Of a DNA stretch of 64,000 nt, positions 1 to 8,276 are shown piece by piece. Positions within the stretch are counted from its first letter, which is position 1. Every line of letters starts with the position of its first letter. A program made the position numbers and the translations under genes. Source of the DNA: Iodidimonas sp. SYSU 1G8 (GTDB lineage: Bacteria; Pseudomonadota; Alphaproteobacteria; SMXS01); the NCBI RefSeq assembly GCF_039655775.1, contig NZ_JBBYXJ010000002.1:1-64000 (forward strand), written 5' to 3'. Under the pieces are notes generated by a model. The model was not told the origin of the DNA. It was given only the letters and a program-made list of their open reading frames with translations, and ran no database searches.

Positions 1-470
1 GGTTCAGGCCACCACGGGCAGCTTCGACACCGTCTCCGCCGGCACTGTCTCCGCTGACACGGTTCAGGCCACCACGGGCAGCTTCGACACCGTCTCCGCT
101 GACACGGTTCAGGCGACCACCGGCAGCTTCGATACCGTACAGGCCAACAATGGCAGCTTCGGTACCGTATCCGCCGATACGGTCCAGGCCACCAACGGTG
201 CGTTCGACAACATCCAGGCGGATAACGGTAACTTCGGTACCGTTCAGGCCAGCTTCGGCAGTTTCGACACGGTCCAGGCGACTACCGGCAATTTCGATGT
301 CGTCGTCTCCCAAACCGTGTCGGCCAATACGGTTCAGGCAAGCACGGGCAGCTTCGGCACCGTGTCGGCCAATACCGTGCAGGCCAATGTCGGCAGCTTC
401 GGCACCGTGTCCGCCGACACGGTTCAGGCCGATGTGGGCAGCTTCAACGACCGCATCGACCTGACGGCGA
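1..470 (+). repeat. In-frame tandem repeats of the adhesin stalk
   Basis: The repeats are coding, with units of 30 and 45 bases (10 and 15 codons). The first 39 bases recur exactly at 61-99. The underlying period is five residues ([15 protein letters not shown]), so the array expands in multiples of 15 bases and keeps frame. It probably continues upstream of the window. Confidence 0.85.
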
Positions 471-1093
471 ACCAGGGCATCACCATCGGCGGCGGGTCGA
501 TCACCGGCCTGGGCGCCGATGGCGGTAATGGCGACTTCGCCGAAGCCGCCTCTGCCGGTGCGTTCGCCGGAGACGTGACCGCCATGGCCATCGGTAACGG
601 CGCGCAGGCCGTGAGCGAAAATTCCGTCGCTCTCGGCACGGGCGCCGTCGCCAACGGCGCCAACTCGGTTGCCCTGGGCGCCGGATCGGTGGCCAGCGCG
701 CCGAATACGGTGTCGGTGGGCTCGCCCGGCAACGAGCGCCGCATCACCAACGTGGCCCCGGGCGTGGACGGCACCGACGCGGTGAACGTCAACCAGCTCA
801 ACGCGGCGATCGCCGAACAGAGCTGGCAGATCCACCGGGTCCGCAAGGAGATGGATGCCGGCGTCGCCGTCGCCATCGCCATGGGCGGCAGCATCATGCC
901 GTCGGATGTCGGCAAGACCACCATCAGCGCCAATTTCGGTACCTATGGCGGCGAGCAGGCCTTCGCCTTCTCGCTCACCCATCTGGTGACCGAGACGAGC
1001 TGGGGCAAGGTGTCGGTCAACGGCGCCGTCGGCACCGGCTTCAATGGCTACAGCAAGGTCGGCGGCCGCGTGGGCGTCGGGCTTGAGTTCTAA
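1..1093 (+). CDS. Trimeric autotransporter adhesin (YadA-like), 3' part only
   Basis: This is the C-terminal part of a surface adhesin; the frame is open to the left edge, so the start lies outside the window. The first ~155 codons are Thr/Ser-rich repeats built from [10 protein letters not shown] and VSADT modules. YadA-head-type repeats follow ([31 protein letters not shown]), then the neck motif [17 protein letters not shown] with DAVNVNQLN. The last ~77 residues are the membrane anchor ([10 protein letters not shown] to VGVGLEF), ending in the terminal Phe typical of outer-membrane barrels. In this family three anchors form one 12-stranded barrel that exports the fibre to the cell surface. 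The next two genes on the same strand are GT41 glycosyltransferases. The family is secure; the binding target is unknown. Confidence 0.93.
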   Translation, partial: VQATTGSFDTVSAGTVSADTVQATTGSFDTVSADTVQATTGSFDTVQANNGSFGTVSADTVQATNGAFDNIQADNGNFGTVQASFGSFDTVQATTGNFDVVVSQTVSANTVQASTGSFGTVSANTVQANVGSFGTVSADTVQADVGSFNDRIDLTANQGITIGGGSITGLGADGGNGDFAEAASAGAFAGDVTAMAIGNGAQAVSENSVALGTGAVANGANSVALGAGSVASAPNTVSVGSPGNERRITNVAPGVDGTDAVNVNQLNAAIAEQSWQIHRVRKEMDAGVAVAIAMGGSIMPSDVGKTTISANFGTYGGEQAFAFSLTHLVTETSWGKVSVNGAVGTGFNGYSKVGGRVGVGLEF

Positions 1094-1173
1094 CCCACTA
1101 CACGTCTAGCGTGTGAGGCGCGGGATCCATTTCTCGGATGCCGCGCCTCCTTCGCAGAGAAAGGTCCGGCGCC

Positions 1174-3756
1174 ATGTCATCAGGTTCTCTCCGACAAGCC
1201 GGCTCGCTGTCACCGGACGCGGAAGCAGCCCGGGCCCGGCTCATCGAACTGGGCAACCGTTTCATTCATTCCTCGGATTTCGACAAGGCCACGGATGCCT
1301 TCTCCCGCGCCCACGCGCTGAGGCCCGAGGCCATGACCGCCTATGGGCTGGGCCTGGTGCGCGAGAAGACCGGCGAGCCGCGTCTGGCCATCAAGTATTT
1401 CCGCCAGGCCCTGACGCTGGATCCCACCTTCCTCCCCGCCAGGGTCAATCTGGGCAATTTGCTGCGCGAGGACGGCGCGCTGGAGGACGCCCTGCACCAC
1501 CACCTCATCGCCTACGGCCTGTCGCCGCTGCATCGGCTGACGCTGTACAACCTTGGACTGACTCAGATCCACCGTCAGGCGCTGCGTCAGGCATTGCATC
1601 TGCTGCGGGAGTGCCGGACCCGCTACCCCGATTTTGCCCTCAACACCACGGCCCTCCAGGAGTTCGGGTCAGAGCGGCCCCCGAAAGCGGCGCCGCGAAC
1701 GGCGGCGCGGAACTGCCCCGACGCGCTGCGGGCCGCCGAGGATGGACGTACAGAGGAGGCGCTGGCCCTGTTCGAGACGTTCGTCGCGGCGAAACCGGAC
1801 GCGGCCGAGGCCTGGTCCGATTACGGCGCGTTGCTGCAGCGGGTTGGCCGCACCCAGGATGCGATCGTCGCGCAGGAAACCGCTCTGATGGCATCGCCCT
1901 ACTTCGCACCGGCGCTGAACAATCTGGGCAGCGCTCTTTGCAGCGCCGGGCGCATGAAGGTCGGCGCCGGCTTCCTGCAGGACGCCATCGTCTACGAGCC
2001 GGGCATGCTGCGCGCCTGGACCAATCTCGCCAAGGCCTACAAGGCTCTTGGCGACACCGAACGGGCGCTCGAGGCCCTGCTGGTCGCGACCCTGGTGCCG
2101 CAGGCCAACGCGGAAATCTTCGCGGAGTTCGCCGAACAGGCCCGCCAGAGCGGCCGGACCGACCTGGCCATCGATGCCATGAACCGGCTCGAGCAGCGGC
2201 GGCCGGACGACTACATGGTGTTCAACAACCGAGGCACCTATCTGCTGGATCGCGGCGACACGGACGCCGCCCTGACGAATTTCGACCGCGCCGCCGCCCT
2301 GCGTCCGGATGCGGCGCTGCCCCATTCCAATCGGGGCGCCGTGCTGGAACTGGCCGGTCGCTACGAGGAAGCGCGGACCGCCTATGCCAGCGCGGCCGCC
2401 CTGTCCGACGAGATCGGCACGCTGACCCGGCTCGTCCATGTCTCCCAGCATGCCTGTCAATGGGATGGCATCGAGCCCATGTTCGAGCGGCTCGCCGCCG
2501 GCATCTCGGCCGGACAGCTGCGCAAGGTCCAGCCCTTCAGCCTGCTCGCCGTTCCCGGCGTCGATGCCGCCATGATGCGCGCCGCCGGGCGCGCATATGG
2601 CGACCAGTTCGGCGGCCACACCGTCGCCGCGCCCCACGCGGCCCGTCCTGCCGGGCAGCGCCTGCGGATCGGCTATGTCTCCAGCGATCTTTACGGTCAT
2701 GCGACCGCATGGCTTCTGGCCGAGGTGCTGGAACGGCACGATACCGCGCGGATCGAGGTCTTCGTCTATTCCTACGGCGCGGTGCCGGAGGACGAGACGC
2801 GCGCACGCCTGCGCCGGGCCAGCGAGCACTTCATCGACATCGCCGCCTTGTCCGACGATGCAGCGGCGGAGCGCATCCGGGCCGACGGCATCGACGTGCT
2901 GATCGATCTCAAAGGCTATACGCGCGGCGGCCGTCCCGGGATCTTCGCGCGTCGTCCTGCGCCCGTTCAGGTCAACTATCTGGGATTTCCGGGAACGCTG
3001 GGGACGGATTTCATGGACTACATCATCGCCGACGCGGTGGTGATCCCGCCGTCGCTGGAGCGCTTCTATGCCGAGACGGTGCTGCGCCTGCCCCACTGCT
3101 ACCAGCCCAACGACCGCAACCGTCCGCTGCCGCCGCCCGCCCGCCGCGCCGATGTGGGCCTGCCCGAGGACGCGTTCGTGTTCTGCAGCTTCAACAACGC
3201 CTACAAGCTGACGCCGGACGTCTTCGACCAGTGGTGCGCCCTGCTGGCCGATGTGCCCGGCAGCGTGCTCTGGGTGCTGTCGGGAAATACCGCCGCCAAC
3301 GACAATCTGCACCGCGAGGCCGCCGCGCGCGGCATCGACCCGGCCCGGCTGGTGTTCGCCGGGCGCATGGACCTGGCCGGCCATCTGGCCCGTTTCCGCT
3401 GCGCCGACCTGTTCCTCGACACCTTCCCCTGCACCGCGCACACCACCGCCAGCGATGCCCTGTGGTGCGGCGTACCCGTCGTCACCCGGCTGGGCGAGAC
3501 CTTCGCCAGCCGCGTCGCCGCCAGCATCCTGCATGCCGCCGGACTGCCGCAACTGGTCGCCGAGAGCGCCGATGACTATCTCGCCCTCGCCCGCCGCCTC
3601 GCCACCGCGCCCGCCGAACTGGCCGCGATCAGGCAGCACCTCGAGCAGGTCCGCATGACCTGCCCCCTCTTCGACAGCAAGACATACACACGGGATCTCG
3701 AGGATCTGTACGCCTCCATCGCCGGAGAACCGGCCGCGCGGCGGGCCATCCTTTGA
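1174..3756 (+). CDS. TPR/SPINDLY-type glycosyltransferase (GT41, O-GlcNAc transferase-like), copy 1
   Basis: This is an 860-residue cytoplasmic glycosyltransferase predicted to move a sugar from a UDP-sugar to protein. Roughly residues 1-490 are TPR helices (for example NLGNLLREDGALEDAL and NNRGTYLLDRGDTDAAL), which bind the substrate protein. The catalytic SPINDLY domain starts near RLRIGYVSSD (about residue 496). His509 in GHATAWLL matches the conserved OGT histidine, Lys678 in FNNAYKLTP the UDP-contacting lysine, and FPCTAHTTASDALWCG with GETFASRVAASIL the nucleotide pocket. The ATG at 1174 is preferred over 1138 because AGAAAGG lies about 9 bases upstream. It follows the adhesin by 80 bases, so adhesin glycosylation is a reasonable but unproven role. 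Confidence 0.88.
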   Translation: MSSGSLRQAGSLSPDAEAARARLIELGNRFIHSSDFDKATDAFSRAHALRPEAMTAYGLGLVREKTGEPRLAIKYFRQALTLDPTFLPARVNLGNLLREDGALEDALHHHLIAYGLSPLHRLTLYNLGLTQIHRQALRQALHLLRECRTRYPDFALNTTALQEFGSERPPKAAPRTAARNCPDALRAAEDGRTEEALALFETFVAAKPDAAEAWSDYGALLQRVGRTQDAIVAQETALMASPYFAPALNNLGSALCSAGRMKVGAGFLQDAIVYEPGMLRAWTNLAKAYKALGDTERALEALLVATLVPQANAEIFAEFAEQARQSGRTDLAIDAMNRLEQRRPDDYMVFNNRGTYLLDRGDTDAALTNFDRAAALRPDAALPHSNRGAVLELAGRYEEARTAYASAAALSDEIGTLTRLVHVSQHACQWDGIEPMFERLAAGISAGQLRKVQPFSLLAVPGVDAAMMRAAGRAYGDQFGGHTVAAPHAARPAGQRLRIGYVSSDLYGHATAWLLAEVLERHDTARIEVFVYSYGAVPEDETRARLRRASEHFIDIAALSDDAAAERIRADGIDVLIDLKGYTRGGRPGIFARRPAPVQVNYLGFPGTLGTDFMDYIIADAVVIPPSLERFYAETVLRLPHCYQPNDRNRPLPPPARRADVGLPEDAFVFCSFNNAYKLTPDVFDQWCALLADVPGSVLWVLSGNTAANDNLHREAAARGIDPARLVFAGRMDLAGHLARFRCADLFLDTFPCTAHTTASDALWCGVPVVTRLGETFASRVAASILHAAGLPQLVAESADDYLALARRLATAPAELAAIRQHLEQVRMTCPLFDSKTYTRDLEDLYASIAGEPAARRAIL
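3004..3692 (+). repeat. 689-bp near-identical block, copy A (in GT41 copy 1)
   Basis: Aligned with 5280-5968 at a constant offset of 2276 bases, only two differences were found: 3093 C/A and 3147 C/G, both synonymous. Just outside both edges the genes differ at many third positions. No transposase or terminal inverted repeat is present, so this is a homogenised coding segment and not a mobile element. Confidence 0.95.
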
Positions 3757-6008
3757 ACAGCCCGACCGCCGTGTCACCGGTCTCGGCGGCGCCTCTCGAA
3801 GCCGAGGCGCTCAACCTGCTGAACGGCGGCCAGCACGCCCGCGCCCTGCCGCTGCTCCGCGCGCTGCACGCACAGGCGCCGGGCGCGCTGACGGCCTACC
3901 GGACGGGTGTTGCCCTGGCCCGGTCCGGCGAGACGGACGAGGCGGCATGGTTCTACCGGCAGGCGCTGATCTTCGATCGCCACATGATAGAGGCCAGGGT
4001 CAATCTGGGCAATATCCTGCGGACGGACGGCAACCTCGCCGAGGCCCGTTTTCATCACCTCCTGGCCTATGCCCGCGCGCCACGCCACGCCATCGTGCTC
4101 GGCAATCTGGCGGAAACCTTCGCGGCGTCCGACCTGCGGGAAGAAGCACGGTTCATCGCCGCGTTCATGGACGCTCCGCCGCGGCTCGTGATGACGCAAG
4201 CCGCCCCCACGCCCGCGGAGCCTGCCTGGCGCCGGGCCGACGCCTGTCACACGGCGCTGGTCTACAACCCGTCGGCGGCCCAGGCATGGCTGGCGCTGGG
4301 ACGCGCCTATGCCGCCCTGGCGCGTCCCGAAGACGCATGGGATGCCTTCGCCGCCGCCACCGACGCCGGACCGGATCTCGCCGAGGCCTGGAGCGAACTG
4401 GAAGTCGCCTCCCGCCGCCTCGGCCGCACCCAGGCGACTCTGGAGGCGCTGGAGCGATTACGGACGCTGTTGCCCGACAACGTTCAGGTCCTGAACAATC
4501 TGGGCGGCATGCTGGTGGAGAGCCGCGACTACCACGGCGCGTTGCGGTGGCTTTCGCAGGCCGCGGCGCGCGCGCCGGCCGACGCCATGGTACTGACGAA
4601 TCTCATGGCGGCCCATACCGGCTTGGGCCAGCACGCCGAGGCGCTGGCGGCCGGGCTTAGGCTCGCCGCGGTGTCGCGGCCCGACGCCGCCTTGACTTCC
4701 AAGCTGGCGGTCGCCTCGCAGCACCTGTTCGACTGGTCCGCGCTTCCCGAGCTCCGCCACGCTCTCGACCAGGCCCGCCAGCGCGGCGATACGAGCGCGC
4801 ACCCGTTTTCGCTGGTCGCACTGCCCGGAGCCGGCCCCGAATACCAGCGCGCCTGCGCCGCCCATTTCGGGCACGGCCGCGCCCAAGGCGTGCCCGCCCT
4901 GCCGCGTCCCGCGCCCAGCGCGGCGGGCGGGCCGCTGCGGATCGGCTATGTCAGCGGCGAGTTCCGCGAGCACGCCACCGCCTGGCTGCTCGCCGAGGTG
5001 CTGGAGCATCACGACAAGGCCCGCTTTCACGTCACCGGCTTCAGCACCGCCGAGGATGAAACGCCCGGGCCCACCCGCCGGCGGCTGGCACGCGCCTTTT
5101 CCGAACTGGTGGATATTTCCAGACAGTCCGACGAGGAAGCGGCCGCGCTGATTCGCGCGCGCGGCATCGACGTGCTGCTCGACCTGAATGGCTATACCGG
5201 CACCATGCGCCCGGGGATTTTCGCGCGTCGTCCGGCGTCCGTCCAGGTGAACTATCTGGGATTTCCCGGCACGTTGGGCACGGATTTCATGGACTACATC
5301 ATCGCCGACGCGGTGGTGATCCCGCCGTCGCTGGAGCGCTTCTATGCCGAGACGGTGCTGCGCCTGCCACACTGCTACCAGCCCAACGACCGCAACCGTC
5401 CGCTGCCGCCGCCCGCCCGCCGGGCCGATGTGGGCCTGCCCGAGGACGCGTTCGTGTTCTGCAGCTTCAACAACGCCTACAAGCTGACGCCGGACGTCTT
5501 CGACCAGTGGTGCGCCCTGCTGGCCGATGTGCCCGGCAGCGTGCTCTGGGTGCTGTCGGGAAATACCGCCGCCAACGACAATCTGCACCGCGAGGCCGCC
5601 GCGCGCGGCATCGACCCGGCCCGGCTGGTGTTCGCCGGGCGCATGGACCTGGCCGGCCATCTGGCCCGTTTCCGCTGCGCCGACCTGTTCCTCGACACCT
5701 TCCCCTGCACCGCGCACACCACCGCCAGCGATGCCCTGTGGTGCGGCGTACCCGTCGTCACCCGGCTGGGCGAGACCTTCGCCAGCCGCGTCGCCGCCAG
5801 CATCCTGCATGCCGCCGGACTGCCGCAACTGGTCGCCGAGAGCGCCGATGACTATCTCGCCCTCGCCCGCCGCCTCGCCACCGCGCCCGCCGAACTGGCC
5901 GCGATCAGGCAGCACCTCGAGCAGGTCCGCATGACCTGCCCCCTCTTCGACAGCAAGACATACACACGAGACCTGGAAGCGCTTTATCGCCGCGTCGCGG
6001 GACGCTAG
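3753..6008 (+). CDS. TPR/SPINDLY-type glycosyltransferase (GT41), copy 2
   Basis: A second, shorter GT41 enzyme (751 residues) with fewer N-terminal TPRs. The TTG start overlaps the preceding stop as TTGA, which suggests translational coupling; no strong ribosome site is visible and a GTG at 3771 is an alternative. Catalytic His407 (REHATAWLL) and Lys577 (NNAYKLTP) are present. From about residue 510 to 738 the protein is identical to copy 1, while the TPR half and the first part of the catalytic domain have diverged. The pair may modify different proteins, or different sites on one protein, with the same sugar. The function is firm at family level; the substrate is unknown. Confidence 0.87.
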   Translation: MNSPTAVSPVSAAPLEAEALNLLNGGQHARALPLLRALHAQAPGALTAYRTGVALARSGETDEAAWFYRQALIFDRHMIEARVNLGNILRTDGNLAEARFHHLLAYARAPRHAIVLGNLAETFAASDLREEARFIAAFMDAPPRLVMTQAAPTPAEPAWRRADACHTALVYNPSAAQAWLALGRAYAALARPEDAWDAFAAATDAGPDLAEAWSELEVASRRLGRTQATLEALERLRTLLPDNVQVLNNLGGMLVESRDYHGALRWLSQAAARAPADAMVLTNLMAAHTGLGQHAEALAAGLRLAAVSRPDAALTSKLAVASQHLFDWSALPELRHALDQARQRGDTSAHPFSLVALPGAGPEYQRACAAHFGHGRAQGVPALPRPAPSAAGGPLRIGYVSGEFREHATAWLLAEVLEHHDKARFHVTGFSTAEDETPGPTRRRLARAFSELVDISRQSDEEAAALIRARGIDVLLDLNGYTGTMRPGIFARRPASVQVNYLGFPGTLGTDFMDYIIADAVVIPPSLERFYAETVLRLPHCYQPNDRNRPLPPPARRADVGLPEDAFVFCSFNNAYKLTPDVFDQWCALLADVPGSVLWVLSGNTAANDNLHREAAARGIDPARLVFAGRMDLAGHLARFRCADLFLDTFPCTAHTTASDALWCGVPVVTRLGETFASRVAASILHAAGLPQLVAESADDYLALARRLATAPAELAAIRQHLEQVRMTCPLFDSKTYTRDLEALYRRVAGR
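5280..5968 (+). repeat. 689-bp near-identical block, copy B (in GT41 copy 2)
   Basis: This is the partner of 3004-3692. It encodes the UDP-sugar-binding half of the catalytic domain. The sharp edges suggest gene conversion between tandem paralogues. Confidence 0.95.
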
Positions 6009-6018
6009 GACTGGATCC

Positions 6019-6489
6019 ATGAAGGCATTTCTCATTCCGATTCTCGCTGCTCTGGTCGCGCTGGGGTCTCCCGCATGGAGCCAGCAAGCCAAGTCCAAGA
6101 CCGCGCCCGGCTCCCGGCCACACGTGCTGCAGGGTCTCTGGAAGATCTACTGGCTGGACCAGAACAAGCAGACCGAAATGCGGATCGTCGAGGTCTTTCC
6201 CGGCAAGGGCACCACCAACCTTGTCGGCGCCATGGCTCTCATGTCCGGCGTGGTCTGCCCGATGACCGGCAGCGTCTCCGACACCATGACGGGCGAAGTC
6301 GTGGACGGACTGGAAAAGCGGATCGTCACCACGTCGGCCTTCGTCACCTTGAAGGCCCAATGCCCGGACCGGCAATTATGGGTCGAAGCATTCGGTCTGC
6401 CGTCCGGCCCTTACCTGATGAACGGCCGCGCCACCCAGATCGACAAGGCCGATCGCCGCAGCTTCGGCGCGGTGGCGCTGGGCCGCTAG
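6019..6489 (+). CDS. Secreted protein of unknown function
   Basis: A 156-residue protein starting MKAFLIPILAALVALGSPAWSQ: a basic start, a hydrophobic core and a likely signal-peptidase cut near AWSQ, so export to the periplasm is likely. The mature part begins with a Trp/Tyr-rich segment (LQGLWKIYWLD) and holds two Cys (in VVCPMTG and AQCPDRQ) that could form a disulfide. I do not recognise the family. It starts 10 bases after the second glycosyltransferase and may be co-transcribed with it, which would place it in the adhesin/glycosylation operon. Confidence 0.7.
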   Translation: MKAFLIPILAALVALGSPAWSQQAKSKTAPGSRPHVLQGLWKIYWLDQNKQTEMRIVEVFPGKGTTNLVGAMALMSGVVCPMTGSVSDTMTGEVVDGLEKRIVTTSAFVTLKAQCPDRQLWVEAFGLPSGPYLMNGRATQIDKADRRSFGAVALGR

Positions 6490-6498
6490 GTAGCCAGC

Positions 6499-6807
6499 CT
6501 AGTTTTCGTCATCGTCGATCAAGCCCAGCCGGCTCGCGATCAGCGCGGCCTGCAGCCGCGTACGCACCCCAAGTCTGTTACAGGCATTGGCCAGATGTTC
6601 ATCCACCGTATTCCGGGATATCTCGAGTATGGAAGCAATATCCGTGGAACTCTTTCCCTGCGCCACCCATTTTAGGCAGTCTCTCTGACGACCAGTGAGA
6701 GATTTCGTGCGAGAATTCTGGCTAGTCACTAAGTACATACCCTTATCCTTTAGATCAAGCCGACTAAATTCGGCCCGCATTGTCAGATCACCGCCGAAAT
6801 TATTCAT
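6499..6807 (-). CDS. Single-domain LuxR-type transcriptional regulator
   Basis: A 102-residue protein that is almost entirely a LuxR/GerE DNA-binding domain at about residues 36-96: LTGRQRDCLKWVAQGKSS, then the recognition region ISRNTVDEHLANACNRLGV. No receiver or autoinducer domain is seen; only ~35 unremarkable residues precede the HTH. The frame stays open to 7002, but that extension is low-complexity and AT-rich, so I chose the ATG at 6807; ATG 6780 is also possible. It faces the adhesin-glycosyltransferase operon tail to tail and lies beside an AT-rich intergenic region. Stand-alone HTH proteins of this type often respond through protein partners; its signal and targets are unknown. Confidence 0.78.
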   Translation of the reverse strand: MNNFGGDLTMRAEFSRLDLKDKGMYLVTSQNSRTKSLTGRQRDCLKWVAQGKSSTDIASILEISRNTVDEHLANACNRLGVRTRLQAALIASRLGLIDDDEN

Positions 6808-7251
6808 CCGGCAGCCCGTTGATTGACGACGCTTAACGCTTCTTTTGTTTCCTCCACCGCAGTCCGACCCCACATCGGCGATCGGGGTTACACGTCCCTT
6901 CGCTATATACAAACTACATTTATAAAATTTGAAACACATCGCCTTTGTAAATATTATCAAGGCAATGAGAATGAACAGAGCCAAGAAACCAACAAAACAC
7001 AACCAAGGGTACGCGTAAAAAGTAGCGCGTTGCCACCCCTAGATTTAGGGGGTGCGATCCAATGATTACAGTAGGTTAGGGTATTTTTGACATGCAATCA
7101 TCAGTGCCGTGAGGAGATACCCACAGTCACGGACATCTAAACATTGCATCTTGTGACAGCACTAGGTGAGCGCCATCCACAGGGTAAATAGCATCGCCCT
7201 CGCGAGGAAGGCGATGCTTGTTCTACGCGCCCTGAGGCACCTGGTTCCCGA
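6808..7251. other. AT-rich intergenic region
   Basis: About 440 bases with no convincing gene and visibly lower GC than its surroundings. It holds the upstream region of the LuxR gene, a near-perfect hairpin at 7034-7054 (CACCCCTA with TAGGGGGTG, one bulge) and a TTGACA hexamer near 7087. The plus-strand open frame at 6823-7065 looks non-coding (no ribosome site, odd composition). Confidence 0.6.
7191..7217 (-). terminator. Probable terminator of the minus-strand MDR/amidohydrolase operon
   Basis: The arms GCATCGCC and GGCGATGC form a perfect 8-bp stem around an 11-base loop. Read on the minus strand, it lies about 35 bases past the stop at 7252 and is followed by TATTT. The T tract is short, so strength is uncertain. 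Confidence 0.6.
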
Positions 7252-8274
7252 CTAGTGGGAATAATCGATGACGATCTTGCCGATCACCGTCTGGGAGGTC
7301 ATGGCCGCGAACGCGTCCTTGGCCTGGTCGAACCCGAAAGTTGCCCCGATCACCGGCTGCATCTGGGCTGTCTCGATGGCCCGGCACATATCCTCGAACC
7401 AGTCGCGGTTACCGACCGAGATGCCCTGGATATGGGCGCTCTTGCCCATGATCGAGGCGGTCGGCACCTCGCCCATGCCGCCCGACAGCACGCCGATGAC
7501 GCCGATGAAACCGCCGATCCGTACCGCCTTGAGGGATTCCACCATGGTGCCGGCGCCGCCGACCTCGACCACGATGTCCGCACCGCCGCCATTGGTGAGC
7601 TTCATCACCTCGGAACCCCATTTCGGGGTGGTCTTGTAATTGATCAGGTGGGTGGCGCCGAGCTGCTTGGCCCGCTGCAGCTTGTCATCCGAGGACGAGG
7701 TCGCGACCACGCGCGCGCCCGCCATGCGCGCGAACTGCAGCGCGAACATGGACACGCCGCCTGTTCCCTGGACCACCACCAGATCGCCGGCCTTCAGGCG
7801 GCCGGTGCAGTTGAGCGTGTTCCAGGCGGTCAGCGCCGCGCAGGGCAAGGTCGCCACTTCCAGGTCGGTCAGATGGGCCGGCACCTTGGAGACGCCGCGC
7901 TCGTTCAGGCACATATATTCGGCCAGGCAGCCATCGACGCCGCCGCCCAGCGCGGTCAGCACGTACTCGCCCTTGCGCGGCCCGGACATCCAGTCCTGGA
8001 AGAACAGCGGCGCGACCCGGTCGCCCACCTTCACGCGGGTGACGCCCGCACCGATCTCGACCACCTCGCCGCAGCCATCCGACAGCGGCACGATCGGCCG
8101 GTTGGTCGGCGCGCCATACTGGTTCTTCACCACGATGGTGTCGCGGTAATTGATGCTGCCGGCCTTCATCTTCAGCAGGACCTGGCCCGGACCCGGCGAC
8201 GGAATCGGCCGTTCCTCGATCTTCAGATTCTCGTAGCCCGGCTCGTCGGAAATCCAGACCTTCATGGTCGCCAT
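7252..8274 (-). CDS. Zinc-independent MDR oxidoreductase (quinone oxidoreductase-like)
   Basis: A 340-residue medium-chain dehydrogenase/reductase that probably reduces an enone or quinone with NAD(P)H. The N-terminal GroES-like domain lacks the Cys/His zinc ligands of true alcohol dehydrogenases. The Rossmann domain shows VVVQGTGGVSMFALQFARM and GGADIVVEVGG. The start at 8274 is supported by AGGGAGA just upstream; a second Met lies at codon 4. The gene begins 2 bases after the amidohydrolase-like gene, so the two form an operon. Substrate unknown; the context suggests xenobiotic or aromatic metabolism. Confidence 0.85.
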   Translation of the reverse strand: MATMKVWISDEPGYENLKIEERPIPSPGPGQVLLKMKAGSINYRDTIVVKNQYGAPTNRPIVPLSDGCGEVVEIGAGVTRVKVGDRVAPLFFQDWMSGPRKGEYVLTALGGGVDGCLAEYMCLNERGVSKVPAHLTDLEVATLPCAALTAWNTLNCTGRLKAGDLVVVQGTGGVSMFALQFARMAGARVVATSSSDDKLQRAKQLGATHLINYKTTPKWGSEVMKLTNGGGADIVVEVGGAGTMVESLKAVRIGGFIGVIGVLSGGMGEVPTASIMGKSAHIQGISVGNRDWFEDMCRAIETAQMQPVIGATFGFDQAKDAFAAMTSQTVIGKIVIDYSH

Positions 8275-8276
8275 GA

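Noticed and set aside
1-470. CRISPR-like or minisatellite array
   Set aside because: The repeats are in frame, of varying unit length and encode the adhesin stalk; there are no uniform spacers.
1669-3777. 702-codon minus-strand frame opposite GT41 copy 1
   Set aside because: Low-complexity antisense translation; the plus strand encodes clear TPR and SPINDLY motifs.
3004-5968. Insertion sequence or transposon duplication
   Set aside because: The repeated block is internal to two homologous coding genes; there are no terminal inverted repeats, target duplications or transposase.
6823-7065. 80-codon plus-strand open frame in the AT-rich gap
   Set aside because: No ribosome site, no recognisable motif, and it overlaps the LuxR upstream region.
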